In this document: piece by piece, positions 12,901 through 27,900 of the stretch | Numbering within the stretch: the stretch's first letter is position 1 | How the letters are laid out: the number at the start of each line of letters is the position of its first letter | NCBI GenBank assembly: GCA_948470475.1 | Contig: OX419342.1 | Location: 22,312,577 to 22,376,576 of the forward strand | DNA from: Galaxea fascicularis | Lineage: Eukaryota; Cnidaria; Anthozoa; Scleractinia; Euphylliidae | Direction of reading: 5' to 3' | Length of the DNA: 64,000 nucleotides | Made by a program: the position numbers and the translations under genes | Notes under the pieces: model-generated | Seen by the model: only the letters and a program-made list of their open reading frames with translations | What the model was told of the DNA's origin: nothing | Database searches by the model: none

Positions 12901-15900
12901 TGGGAAAAGATCCACCTATTAATATGTCTGATCAATCTATTCCCCTGCCACACCCTATTAACATCAACTGCTGTCAAAGAAACCAGGAAGTTCAAGGTCA
13001 TGAGTTTGGTTGAAACTGGGAAGGCTAAATTAATAGCTTCCCTTTTCTCCAACTTTTGATTTGGACTATTCAACAGTGCTAGAAAGAGCACCCAAAAATT
13101 AGCCTGTGAGCAAGCTCTCTGGGGTCCTGCAAATCCTCAACTTGCAGCTTGCTTCCCTTCACTCGCCGCTCGTATCTAGTGCTCATGCCCAAAGTAAATT
13201 TACAGGAGACCCCAATAGAGAGCTTGCTCACTGTCTACCTAAAAATTAGTAAAATGGCCAAGTTTGAGCATCGCATCCTCCCAAAAAGTGAGAAATATGG
13301 TGTTACAAAGTTGTGGAATTTTGCTGACGCAAGCTTGTGCCCTTCAGCTTACAATGTGTGCAAATTTCCTGACTTTCCAACACTACAATTTTGGATTTTT
13401 TAAAAGAGATTATTACATATTCCAAATTGACTGTAATGTGGCCAATATCACAAGTTGAAAAAAAGTGGGTCTATTTATTATTAATTTAAATTAATAATCA
13501 GTCATATTTTTTTATCTTCTAGTTTTGTCTGGGCCTTCAGAGTACCACTGATGCTGAATCTGTTATGAAAATTATTCATCTTCACTCAAAAGTAGTAAGT
13601 TACATGTATGTCTTCTAGAATGATACATGTATCTTTTCAGTATGGTGAAAGGAAGAGTGTTTTACAAGCAAACAAGAGCAACCATGCCACTGCTTTTAAA
13701 TATCTATACATGGAAACTTGAATAATAGTGACAAGCAATCCTCTTAGAGTCCAGAGGTTTTTATGGATTAGCAGAATGCTAAGGATCTTTTTGTGAATCT
13801 TGGTCATGCCATTATTTTTATGGTATGTGCTGCCCAGTATACGTGTTAACATTTAACGTAAACTCCAGGGAAATATTTAAGAATCGCAAAAGTTTGTGCA
13901 TAAATTGAAAGGTGATTGTTGTCACCGTAATCCCAAAAATAATGTTTTTCAGACCTCATTCTTTTCCACCCCGTGTCTCTATGGTATGTGGAAACTGTAG
14001 GAACAATATCTGATTGCCATATGATTTTTTGTCTTGCAGGGATTTCCTAAGTTATTTTCTTTCGTTCACAAAAGTGCAATCCTTCTTCCACCCTCATGTA
14101 ATATTTTGGAAACAAAAGATGCCTCAAATTTCTACAAATTTAGAGGTAAAACAATAAGAAAAAATCATTATCGGTATATTTTATTGTAACACCATCATCG
14201 CCATCAGCACCGCCACCACCACCACCATCATCATCTTCATCATCGTCATCGTCATTGTCATCGTCATTGTCATCGTCACACTTTTGCCACCGTCGTCGTC
14301 ATCATCATTGTTGGGAACTGTGGACATGTAGTGTTTTTATTATTTGATTAGTCCCACGAATGAGTGGAATTGATTGAAATTGGATCCTGACATGTACTTT
14401 GTTCTTAGTGGGGGTGTTACTGAGAGTTATTGTGTTACCTTTCATTGCTGCACTAAGCACACAGTTGAGCAGAGTGAGTGGAGTTTTTCTAGCCTGTATT
14501 CAAGTGGAGTTGTAATTCTGGAGGAAATTAAACAGTGATTTTAATAGGAAACGTATTGTTTGTGTGTTTTCAACAATCATCGTCATCACCACTATAGTCG
14601 TCACTATAACAAAGAGATTCTCATTACAGTTCTCACTTGCTTTAGTGCTTTTGTTTTTGTTTTTTTGCTCCTTTGTAGTGGAATGTGAGAGATTAAAGCT
14701 ATTTGTTACGAAAAACTGGAGAGAATCTGGTAAGGTTTTTTTCTTGACACTTATTTCTTGATTATTATTGTCGTTTGTTGTTTGTGATTGCGTAGTAGAT
14801 AAGCAGTGGTTCATATACGTTATGTTGTATTTTACATGTTTGTGATTCTAAGCACTGATCATAGAAATATTATTGTTCTGTCAGGTGAGAGGCATCCCTT
14901 GCAGTATCCCTCTAAGACTGTGGTTCCAGCTTCAGTGACAAATGATGAATTAACTGAAGTTGCGAATTTTCACAGGTGAACCTTCGTTGAAAGTTTCTCT
15001 TAACATAATTTTCCTTATGATGCTGATACTATTAAGAACACATCCAAATAGTTTTTTATGTTCATGCAGTTGCTTTCAAAATGCTAGCTTGTCAGGATTG
15101 TATTTCCAGGCGTTTTTTAAAATAGGTTAGCACTAACCCTGTGGAACACCCAGCCATTTTTTGAATAACTGAAACAAAGTACCCGGAAAAAACCTACAAA
15201 TGCATGAACAGCAAAATAATCAAAATCTCGAACAACCGCAACCAATCAACATTTGAATTGGAGACCAGGGAGAGCTTTCTTGGAGAACACAAGAGTAATT
15301 TGGACCTCTTACTTTCGTTTAGAGAAATTTGAAATTGATCACTCAACAAATCTTTTCATGATCATTAACTTCCATTTGAATTGTTATACAAAGCACTTTT
15401 TTCTGAAGAGTCAATTGTAACCACCTTAGATCTGTTGCTAGGACTGAAAACGTTGAATAGCTGTTCCAGGGGGGAATAAACATCATAGTGATATTTAATA
15501 CAACAGATGTCGATGCCAATGTCGCCCACGCTGAAAATAATCTTTTACGTTAACTTTTTTCCTGTTGAGATGGTCTCTCTGTTTTTTTTTTCGTCACAGA
15601 GGAGGATGTTTTCCTGCAGTTTGTTGGAGACATCAAGAAAGTGGTGCAGTGTTGTTGAGATCATCTGCTGCATTTTACAGAAGGTATATTTAGTTAATAT
15701 TTTACTGAGCTACACCCTGGACTGTTAAAGAACCTGAAAACTTGGCTCTGACCTTTCCAAGCTAGGTCACATCAAGTTTATCTTTGCCATGTGTATATTG
15801 GAATGTATACGACGTTTCGAAAACTTGCCTGTGCTTTTAACAAAATCGTTTGTGAGAACCCCTGCTTGTATAGCCCTAACCCTTAGACCCCCTAAAAAAA

Positions 15901-18900
15901 ATACTGTGTTTATAGTGGAAGTGCACTGAGCTATCCAAGCTAATTTACAGGCACTCCACTTAAATCCAAAGAAACAAATAATTCAAATAAACACAACATG
16001 ATAAGAATCCCAACTGGCGGGAGGCAAACCAGTTGGCTATTTACAAGGATGACCAAGGATTTGAACCAGGCACTTACCCAGAACAACACCAGCTAGTGGC
16101 CAGAGTGGGATTTGAACCTGGGTCATCGCATTGAAATCCTGCGTCCTAAACCACTTGGTCACCCTGCCTCCCAAAGGCAAAGTGACCAATGCTTAATTTC
16201 TCCTTACGGCACTTGATACTCAGTGCTCAATCAAACAAAGGTTGTGAGAAAAAAATGAAGTGATCAATGAGTAACAAAGGTCTTGTTTGTATAACAAATT
16301 CTCCTCGCATTACAACAGAAGATGTATGGAGTACAGAGCTGAGAATATACATGCTTATATTAGGATTAGTTATTTAAACCTTGAACATTTGTAGAGGGTT
16401 GAGAGACTCGAGATGCCAGGCAGATGAAAAGTACCTTGTAGCAGTGAGCTCTTGCAGCGAGGCTTCCACCAACAAGTTAGTGGTGTTCACGGAGCAGTAA
16501 GTATCGATTCTTGTTCTGAGCATTTTGTACTTTTACTTAAAAAAAAAAAAAACTCTTGTCAGAATTCAGTTGCAGGACTCGGTTCTGACTGAAAACGTTT
16601 TAAAATTGTCGTGAGAGAAAGTTGAAAACACATTAGCAACAAAAGGCAAACTCATAAGGTCTTATCACACCATACAAGATAACAAACATTTCCACACAAT
16701 TACCTTAATTTACCCTCCGAGTATACTGAGGCCAAGCAAATACTTTGGAACAAATAATTCAAATAAACATAACATGATAAGAATCCCAACTGGCCGGAGG
16801 CAAACCAGTTGGCTATATATTTACAAGGATGACCGAGGAGTTGGGTGGTGACCGCATTGAAATCTATCGCCCTAAACCACTCGGCCACCTTGCCCTGACA
16901 AGAAAATGTCTAGCAAATGATTTGTTCTGGAGATTTCGATCATTGATTTTCCAGGCATCAATCATTATAGTGCAGGACGAAATGCCTGCACTACTGATGA
17001 TGCTGGTTGGTGTTTTGATCAGTCGTTCCACTCTTATGTTTCATTTCAGAGGGAGACAGTCTGGAGGAGGCTTACTTAACTCGTCACAGACACAAATGAC
17101 GGGACAACTTACGCCGGAGGAAGGCGAAAGTAAGTTATTTGAAGTTTGAAATTCTCTATTTCTGCGCAAGTCTACTGTTGTAAGCAGTTTATGGAAAGTT
17201 GAACTAAGTTGAGTAGTATGAGTAGTGTGTTATAGTATAATTATAGTAAACATAAACTGTATATTTTTATATTTTTAGCCTTCTTTTATCCCCATACCAA
17301 ATTCATATATGGCGAGGGACTTCCTGATTTCAAGGCTGTCAAACAAAGTGCGTACAAGCTTCAAGCTGTGCTCTCAAACAGAAAGTAAATTATACAGGTT
17401 TTCGTTTTCCTTCTCTTATTATTGTTTTTACATGTATTAATTGTGTCTTGTCCACACGATGCTATAAAGTTTTTTTTTTGTCTTTCAGTGACGATAGTAA
17501 ATGGCTTTCTTCTTTGGATGACACTGATTGGCTCATTCAAGTTAGTGAGCTGCTCCAAACTGCCACTCAAATCTCCGTTGCCATGGAGTGCGACAAGTCG
17601 TCTGTTCTGATCAGCTATGAAGATGGTATCGACAGAACGGCCCAGGTTTGTTTTATTCCGTACCCCACAGTCACTCTTCACTTGATTGGTCGTTAACAGT
17701 CTAATCTCAAAATAGGAATAGGTAATGGCTATGCAGTGGTAGGCTCATTATTAAGTGTTGGTTGTATTAAGATCTATTAACTGAGTAAATAAGGTAAATT
17801 GACCTCCATAAGGAGATTGGAAAGCAGACGTTTCGAGCGTTAGTTGGCTAATATAGGGGCTGGTTCACACTTTTGACATAAGCATAAGCATAAGCATAAG
17901 CATAAGCATAAGAAAAATATATGTGTGAACCGGGGTTATATAAGCATAAGCATAGGCATAAGCATAAGCATAAGCACAAGGAATGGAAGTTTTTCCATCC
18001 CTTGTGCTTATGCTTATGCTTATGCTTATGTAACCCCGGTTCAGACATATATTTTTCTTATGCTTATGCTTATGCTTATACTTATGTCAAAGTGTGAACC
18101 AGCCCTAAGTCATTCAGAGTTCAAGTTTATTCGCCTTACAAGTTTTTTCAAAACGTCTAATTCCACAATTTTAATTTGAACTGTAGTTTGCTTAGGGGAT
18201 TCTTTTGCGTTGACTAATATCCCAAGTCATGTGATGTATCATATAACTTCGTGTCACGTGGGGGATTTTGACCACTTCTGCATTAGAAGTATTATTTTGG
18301 AAGGTTGCAACAACGCCATCTTTGTCGCCATTACTAATCACAGTTCTTGTTTACTTTTGCCAGGTGGCCAGTTTAGCTCAGTTGTTGCTTGATCCATTCT
18401 ACAGAACAGTGAGTGGCTTTCAGGTGTGTGCAGCTTTCTCTCTTTTCTGTTTGACCTTTCCTCTTTATTCTTGGGAAAACTGGGCCGACTTGTACTTCGT
18501 GACAAAGTTGCACTGGATGTTCGTCACGCGCACTCGACAGGTATTCTGCGTTATACGTAATTTCCTGTATCGTCGTCGTCATCATCATCATTATCATTAT
18601 CATCATCGTAATCTGCGAAAATATCTCCTGATTTTAGCGAAAGCCCCATTGAGGTCCCTTTTCCCAAATAGGCCCTTCTCTTTTCGGAAAGATCAAGTTA
18701 TTAAGAGCCCCTCCGATTTTGTCAAAGCCTGTTTTTGCATGGTCAGTAATTATGACTTTTTACTTAATTTTTGCATTTTTAGGTTTTGATCCAAAAGGAG
18801 TGGTTGTCATTTGGCCACAAATTTCACGACCGTACCCTCCCCCCTCAGCCAGCAGATGAGCACAGCCCTGTGTTCCTTCAGTGGTTGGACTGTGTTTGGC

Positions 18901-21900
18901 AGGTACAAAATAAAACTAAAACAATGCTAAATGTGTCCGATTTTTTCCGCGTTTTCTATTACTCTGGAATAGGGGTACGTGGAATGAATCGCCTTCTTTT
19001 TTTAGGAGCGTATTCCGTTTGAAGAATGAACAGAATCGCATCCCGTAACGTTCATTCTTCTCCTGTGTTCTTGTGAGTGCGTAAAGAAAGTAAGTAAGTA
19101 ATAACTGTATTATATATTTTATACCATGCCATAGAAAATACAGCCAATCAGAATGCAGGAAAGCCGTCGTATATTCGTCGGTATTCCACCGATCGTTTCT
19201 CTCACGCACCCGGCGTGTTGATTGTGTGGGGCTTTCTATTTTCTTTAACATGGCATAAAATAGTTATGGAAAGCTTTCTCGCGATATACCATGGAACATC
19301 CCACTCGAAAGCATTGTTTCACTGGTATACATTACATGAGATGTCATGACAAAACATGACATGACATGACATTGTGAAAGGACCTTTTATCATATTCTAC
19401 ATATTCTCATTCTCAGGTCCACCAGCAGTTTCCATTCTGTTTTGAGTTCAACAGCCTTCTATTAGAGGTACCTTAGTTTACGATATTTTCAGTTGTTGTG
19501 CGTGAACCTTACCACCCCGTTTTCATGTAATGTCCGGTAGTGGATTTGCGATGAAGATCAGCGTCCGTTGCTGATTTCAGCTTGGTTTCATGGGCTTTTC
19601 GCTCCTATCAACCTGTACCCATAGAAAAGACACTTTACGCTTTATGCAGATTCGCACACGTTAGTGTGGTGGGTTTACATCTCGTGCGAGAGCAGCCGTA
19701 TTCCTAGTCGCTTCGTACAGTGGCAACAAATAGACCGAAAAGAAAAGAAAAGAAAAGGTGCAAAATCTGTACAGCGGTCAGTGCGGGACTGTGCTCTAGC
19801 AGTGGTGGTCACCCCTGGTAACTTACTTTTGCTTTTGAGCGACCAGGAAATATAAGTGTCGCACCAAACGTATATGCTGGGCGCGCTAGATTTCGAGGGT
19901 TTAGGGATTTTTCTCAGAGCACAGCCTTAAGTCAGTGGTACTTATGTATGAGAATGCCACACAAATTAATGTCTTTAGGTAAGCTGAAAGCCACTCATTA
20001 GGCAAAATTAAATTTAGATTTTAGTGGTAGTGCCCGCAACCACGTGGTCGTAGTGCCCAATGAGTGGCTTTCAGCTTACCTAAACACATTTATTTGTGTG
20101 GTATTCTTGTCACTCGCAGAAGCCACATCCCACAATCTTCACATATTCATGACTTATGTATGCCCAGAAACCACTTCTTTTTGAAAAGTGAAAATGGTCC
20201 ATTCCTATTAGCTGATACCAGCTTGTCTAAAAAGTAAACAGTGTAAAAACCTGATCACCTAATGGCGCTGTTCTCGCATCAACTTTTCAAGGAAATTAAC
20301 ACCTTCACAGTTTTTTCTCGACATATTTTGCGTTTTAGGCGTTGTTTATATTCATACCAATGAAGCAGAAACGTTATTGACTCTAGTAAATCTTTCCGTG
20401 TTTCCCAGGTGATTGCAGAACACGTATATTCATCTCGGTTTGGAACGTTTATTGTCAACTCGGCAAGTGAACGAGAAGAGGTAAGCAAAACATGATCGTC
20501 CAGGGTTGTCAAGAGATCTTTGAACAGCCGTTTCTGTTATATTTTCAGCCGTAACATCGAAGTACTTGACCGAAGGTATATCTGCAGGCAGAGGCGCTTT
20601 TATAGCCGTGACACTTGCTAGTAACACCCGTGACAGGTGTTACGGGTTACCGGTTACGGGTTACGGGTTCAACTGAGCTGATGACTTTAAATAATCCAGG
20701 TGCGGTAACAAGCTGAATACTTGCTTTACAGGAGGACATTGAAGATAAAACCATTTCTCTTTGGACCTGGCTGAATGTGGTCTCCATCGCGGACCCTGAC
20801 AAGTTTGTAAACTTGCGTTTCAATAACAGCCACCAACACAGGTACTTACCTTAAACCCTAAGGGCTGGTTCACACTTTGACATAAGCATAAGCATAAGCA
20901 TAAACATAAGCATAAGCATTAGAAAAAATACATGTGTGAACCGGGGTTACATAAGCATAAGCATAAGCATAAGCATAAACACAAGGAATGGAAAAACGTC
21001 CATTCCTTGTGCTTATGCTTATGTTTATGCTTATGCTTATGTAACCCCGGTTCACACATGTATTTTTCTTATGCTTATGTTTATGCTTATGCTTATGCTT
21101 ATGCGCTTATGTCAAAGTGTGAACCAGCCCTAAGAGTGATCAGTATGAAATTTCTTCTCGTGATATCAGCGCTTTATTAAACAGAGTGGTTACGAGAATT
21201 GAGGACGGGATCACACCGAAGGCAAGATGAATTTGCTTGATATTTTAACAACTTCTCCCTAGTACCTCTATAGAAAACGTTTCGGGACAGCAAATGAGAA
21301 TTCAAATTTTGATATGCTTGGAGATACTTTCGAAAGATCCGTTAGATTTACGATTTTGATTGTTTTTTCAAACAATACAAAAGACCGGAAGTAACCAAAG
21401 TCCAACATGGTGCTGAACACTAAGCATGCGCAGTTCAACCGGAAGTCCAATACTTTCGAAGACAATTGCTGTGAGATTGGTTAAGGTCGCTATTTTAGTG
21501 CGAATACGCCAGCCGCACAGGGTGATATTCTCAAATTTCCCTGTGCAAACGGTGTTGCTGTATTGTCTCTACACTGGTGTACAGGTGGGAACAAGCCTGA
21601 TTCCTCAGTGCTAACAAAATAATGCGCTGAGAGAGAGAGATGTCACCAGAATGGGCGAAGAAAATGACTGATGACCTTCCATGCTTCGGTCGGAAGCAAA
21701 AAATGTTCCAGTGATTGAAAGTGTAATTCCCACGAATACAGGATAGAATATCCGTTAACCTGGGTAAATATGGAAACAACGCCTTGTTCGAGTGATCACG
21801 TGAGCATTGTCGGAAGTTATCAAAATAACCGACATTCTTTGCGGGTATCGATATTTTAGAGAATTCCAGTGTCAATGAGATCCAGTATTTGGTGTCAATG

Positions 21901-24900
21901 AAGTACCGGTATCACTAATGATTGTGAGTATTTGGTATCGAACTGTGCCTTTCCTTACCTTTAAACCTAACTGTGTTTTGTTCGCCTCCAGGGTACTACA
22001 TCCAGAGTACAGGATTCCTTCTCTCAAGCTATGGTCTTCGTTCTATGTTAATCGATATCGCGTGGATCATGTTCAAGACGCTATGAAAGCTGCAGAACTG
22101 CAGGCCATAAAGTTAGAGAAAGAGTACAAGGTAAGGCATTTGAATGCTTATCGATTTCTTTGAGTATTTTTTCTTATTAAACACTCTGTCAAATGAAGAA
22201 TGTTCGTCGCAGTTGTGAACGCAATGTATGTCATTGCGTAAAAAAGCCCGAACAAAATTCGTGACTTCGCGATGGCGGTGTGATGCTCTAACCAACTGAG
22301 CTATGAAGCCTCTGACGTTAGGAGCAGCTGGTCCATTGTGGGTTCATATGTTCCCGTGAAAGAGATGAATGTGGATGATGTATATGAACTGAGGAAGTGA
22401 AATCAAATAAAGAATGATCCTTGCGAGTGTCTATCCGGTCCAGTGGTCCCTCTTTAAATTGCGTTTTTCAGCAGGAAAACGTTGACCGGTTTCTTAGCGA
22501 TTTCGGAGTCAGAAGAAAGAATTCTTGAATGATATATAGAATATAGAGCCAAAGCTCTATAATGCTTGAAACAAGGTCAAGGATGAGGCAGCTTGAAATG
22601 CTGTTTCAAGGTAAAAGAAAGGAGCTATTGGGCAGGCTCAGTAGCTTTTGTTTATCTTCGATCGGTTAGTTTGTATTTCATCCACGTACTCCATGAAAAC
22701 CACCTTGTGTAGTCATCTCAGCACTGCTCAATATTGAGGCTTTCGTTTAACTGTAGTGCCAAAGTCAGCGTCGCCCAGCGGCCGGAACGCTGGACTTGTA
22801 ATGCGGAGGCCCCGGGTTCAAGTCCCGCTCTGGCTTAGCTACGCCTGCAAGTAGTCAACTAGTTCGCCACCTGACTTACGCTGAACGTTGAACTTAAGAC
22901 TCTAGACTGAGTAAGATAAAATTATTAAGAGATTTCCATTTCAAAGCAACGTCTGCCTCAACTGCTAATTTCAGCAATGGCGATTTTATATATTTCTAGG
23001 ATTCTAGCTCTTAGTCTTAAGATTATTTTTAACAACCGTAAATTATTGGAAACCTATTACTTTATAATGTGTAATTGTACTTTAGATTTGGATGCACGAC
23101 CCCATAAGCACTAGCTTTAACCATTATCGTGCTGAAATAAAGTGGATGTATATATGTATGTATGTACCTGTCAGTTGGGTTTCTTAACCTTGTTATGTTT
23201 ACTTGAATTATTTGTTTCATGTGTTTACTCGGCCCCACTAGCCTTGTGCTTTAAATACTCCCGAAGGTAACTTAGGGTCATTTATTTATTTATAGTGTCT
23301 CTTTTAGATTTCAAGTTCATAAAGAAACAGCTGAGGAAGATAACTATTGACATTTTTTATTTTATTTTTTCTCTGTCTCTTTTCAGGAATTGGTCCAAAA
23401 GTATTCGAAACTCATTCATTGTCTTGCAGACGTAGATTCGGAAGATTATTCCTCCAAGTTGTCGTTTTACACAGCTTCTCTTCCCCGAGGTCTTCCAAAA
23501 AATCATTCTTACGATCATCTGGGATCACTTCACACTGACACCAATAGTCCCCTCTTGCATGCTTTTGACGTGTCCGAGAACTGGCAGAGTGTTGGCTCAA
23601 ACCTGGGTGAGGAAGACCCGGATGGACTGACGTCATCAATGACGTCATTGACTTTGACCAGGCGTATGAAGCGCAGTCGTTCGTTAGATGACATGTTAAA
23701 TGTCGACATGCGCCAGAGAAGAGTATTGAAAAAGTCGACCATGAAGCGCCGTGTGGGAAGCAGTAAGTTTTATACGGAAGAGATCCTCAACGCACGGAAC
23801 AAAGGTAAGAAATTCTGTTGATGAAGCAATTTGGGAGACTCACAGGTTGTAGCTTTGTGACAAAAATCTGAGTAACCCTGTAGCTGTTCCAGACCTATAT
23901 TTTCGCTGGCCTCTATGACCTGTAGCTTCTTTTGTTATCAGGGTTAAGAGTATTGTTTGTGTTCAGTTGTATCATCTGTTGTTTTGTTCTCTAATCGAAG
24001 ACCGCGTCTGGAAAGCAACGGGGTCACTCAAAAATCTCGCTGGTTTTTATCAAGGATATTATTGGTCCCTTGGTGTGCACCTGAAGCATACTGTATACTT
24101 GTCATTGAGCGCTTTTCTTTCGTGTCCACCTCCTTCACCAGTCACTAAAGAGTGGGTTTTGATTGAGTGTCCAAAAACTAGATCCAAAGTAATTATTGTC
24201 GCCTATCTTAACGGACGCAACACTGCAACGAACCAATCTGAATCCGAAGTGAATAGATGCAAACAGTGTTAAGCGCGGGAAAATTCATACCAGCATTTTT
24301 TTAAGATTATTTTGGACTTGCATCTTATTGGTTAAAAAAATTGATGCGAGATTTGCTAGCCAAGCACAGAGCGCACTAAAGGGAAAATAATTGACAATTG
24401 AAAAATGCTCTAAACAGATGGGACTTGGTTATATCTTTTCGAAGTCTCAAATTTCGGCCACTGGTACAGTTTGCCTGACGGCGTTACTTGGTGAGACCGT
24501 ATATCGCCTCTTGTTCTTAGCACTAGGAATAGCGGACTGTCGAACAGGAGAACACTTCACTGTTTAATTAGATTAAATATTCATGAATTGAACCCGGAGC
24601 CTGAGGTTTCTTCCTGGAAGTGGAAATGACCCCAGGAAGAACAAGACGCCCTATTATTTCCAATCGTAGCTTATCTTTTACAGTAACTCTATCTCGTGCA
24701 CGCCGTAAAGGTCGGTCACTTCACTTGAACGTGATGCCCTTTTATGTGCGTTGTTTACCAGAGTCTACAAATGATGTGAGGAACCTGCCAATTTCTGAAA
24801 AATACAGTAGTTTGAAGGACTATCTCGACAGCACAGGTTAGTTGGGATCAATGTCAGAAGCTAGGCAACTCTGTCCCCACCCCTCCCCTAACCCAACAAG

Positions 24901-27900
24901 TTAATTATAAGTTAATAAGTGGGTGTCAATGTTGAGTTAGGGGAGGGGTAGGTCTGTAGTTGCCCAAGACAATTTATTTAACTCAGCTCAGTTTTACATA
25001 ACATATAGGTTAAGTTTAGATAAGGACTAAACACAGTACAGCTAAGGAATAACTTACAGAAAATTGTAACAAACAAAATAGAGAGCGAGTTGGGATCATC
25101 CAAATAGCAAAGGCTAATCTAGTGGATGACCCCTATAATAAAATACAATTACAAACAGAATTAAGAGTATATTTCTTTGTTTTTTTTTTTTATAAAAAGT
25201 GTTTCTTCATACGCTAAGGGAAATAATTAATTGGAATAAGAATTAGGGATAGCGTTCTTAGGGGTTTTACGAAATATTCTAAGAGAATTTGAATTAGTTA
25301 TACCTGTAGGCAAGGAGTTCCAAAGGCGAGGGCCAGTGAATTTTAGGGAGCGTAAGTGATACTGGGTGGTATTATTGCCCAGGTACCGACATATATCCAG
25401 TAGTTTTATTGACCATGGAATAGGCCATATTCGTATTCTCGGTATTGAACTGGATCTAGCATGAAATGGAGGTTCTTGCGGGGGAATCTTTTCATATGTA
25501 AATGTATTCCCCCGCAAGGAAAGGAAAGAGGAAAGGAAGGAAAGGAATCTTGAGAAGAGTCACAACAAACGTGTGACTTTACAATGCTTTTTCTGTGTGG
25601 TGAGTTCGGACGTCAGCTTGTACAGGCGCCTCTGGCTGCCGCTATCAGTCCATTATTGATCTCACCCACCCCACCCAACCCATACAGATACAGATAGATC
25701 ACCACACCGGGGACTACGTCCCCTACTATTTTCGAACAGTGTGTGAGTTCTTTAACGTCCCACAGATTAAAGGAACAAGTGTTGTGAGACGGGACCTCCG
25801 GTTTTATCGTCCTTATCCGAGAAGACTAGAAAGTCGAACCGTTTGTAGATGTTATTACAAAGGCAGCAGTTTCTCCTCAGTTATTTAAAGACTCTTAGTG
25901 TAGGTCCGGCCGGGGTTTGAACCCGCGACCTCCCGCACGGTAGTCCGATGCTCTACCAAGCGAGGAGTGATCAGTATCCAGTTTCTCCTTGCTATGTTAA
26001 CACCATGTCAAATATACAAGTCATGAGAATATAGAAAATTAATGATCTTTGAAGATCCTGTGGGCGGTGAGGACCCTCCTCCTCCACACAATTTATCCTG
26101 ACTAGAAACCCCCCGGTACTCGACCCAGGTTGCACTCGTCCTTAAATTTCAAAATGGTGGCAGTTCAATCGAAGCGTGTTAGTCTCGATAATCCCAGAAA
26201 TAGAGGCCTTTGAACAGTCTTTTCAACTATAGAATATAGCTAACAGGTGTTATGATTAAACTAGCTCATTTATCATTTGAAAAGTGGATTAAGCAAGTTA
26301 GTCCTCGTAAACTTTACATACGTCTCTGGCTACGTCTGTGTATTAACACTGCATTGTATTGCATTGTATGGTTTTCTGTTGTTGCATTATGCACTGAAAT
26401 TTCTCCATCCACTGTCAGGTATTGATCATAAATCAGACAGAGATGTCAGAGTTTCGGAGACGCAGTGCTGTGGCTACATGATCAAGCAAGGACGTAAGTA
26501 TTTTTTTACCATGTCTATCTGGAATTAAGATAAAATAGTAAAATAAGACGTTGATGATCTCAAGATTGTTCGCAGAACACGACTGACGTAGCCCTCAAAC
26601 AAAGGTCCAAAAATGAAGTGAACACTAATTAAATCCTTGTACTTGTCGGAGGCAGAGTTGTTTGCTAGTCATTACGCAGCTAAGGTTGTGGGCAAGTTTC
26701 TACCTAGCAACAGAGGCCATATTTTCGCTTTCTTAGGAACTCGGGGTTGGTCAAATACGCCTACACCTAGAAAACAAATACGTTTCGCGTTAGACCTTCA
26801 TAGGAGAGCTTGAATAGAGAGCTTAAATTACCAAGTCAGGGTTTTCACTAGGATTTTATGTAGATGGATGAATTAGTTCAAGTAGGAGGTTACAGATTAT
26901 AATGAGCACGAAGCTCGCAAAGGCAACTTCCATATTCTTGGGCAAAAGTAGCCGACGCAAAGTGGTCTTACAGACGGCGGAAATCCGCCGGCTACCGGCT
27001 TCTAATGACAACCCTGCCAAGTATAAGTGAAATAGTTGATTCTTAGTAATGTAAGATTAATTAGCATTACAATTATTCTACTTATGCACTTCAGAGGTTC
27101 GAAAGAGTTGGAAAAAGCGATGGTTTGTCCTTGACCTGAATAAAAAATACCTGGCCTACTTTGAAACCGAAAAGGTAGGTCGTTGGCTTTGTTGTTCTTG
27201 TCGGCGATACTGATATTATGGATTATTCTTTTGGTTGCGGCTCTGTAACGCTACTGGAGTCGAGGCGTAAATTTCTTTTGTCGTTTCATTTGAAAGCGCA
27301 CACATAGCACTCTGAACATGAGTGAAGTATTACAGCTAAATGGTAGTCAGTAGTTAACATAAATAACTACCCTGCTTTGCTTTTTAGAATCGTAAAAAAA
27401 TTACGGAAAGAAAGAAAAATTAAACCCACTGAAACGCCAACCTCGCATCTAGGGACTTTCTTAGCCCCACTCCAGAGTGCGCGCCCTCTGGGCTCTGGGG
27501 TAGAGAGATACCCTAGCAGGGAGGTTACGGTTCAGATGAAAATGCCTTGTATGCATGAGTGGGGCAGCAAGTTTCGCTCACTGAAGGAAATCAGTATGCT
27601 GCTTGCTTATACATTCTGTAACGCGTTGGTTAGTCGCAAATTAATTTGTCTCAACTCGCGACACAGTGTGACCATAGCGTGCATGCCCTTGTGATACCTT
27701 GTAACGACCTATCTCTGTGTTTTGTTCTCGTCATTCAGATCTGTATGCGAATCAGTGAATGTAAATCCATGCAATCATTCGGACAACAAGAAACAAAAGG
27801 GAAAAAAAAAAAAAACGACAACAACAAAAACAAGGGACGTTGAAATCCCCCTTCTGGTTGCGGTTGATAAACATGTGCTTCCAGTCGTTTTTAGGGGAGT

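Noticed and set aside
17828..17846. Penelope-like hammerhead fragment (CAGACGTTTCGAGCGTTAG)
   Set aside because: It resembles the motif, but it is only about 19 bp long and lacks the neighbouring conserved segment, so it was not listed as a feature.
17848..18179. ORFs encoding Lys-His or Tyr-Ala repeats (also 20870-21180)
   Set aside because: They are translations of CATAAG/CTTATG hexamer arrays in a foldback element, open on both strands.
22764..22850. Functional tRNA-Thr gene
   Set aside because: The B box is perfect, but the acceptor stem does not pair well and the sequence continues into a SINE-like body with a simple-repeat tail.
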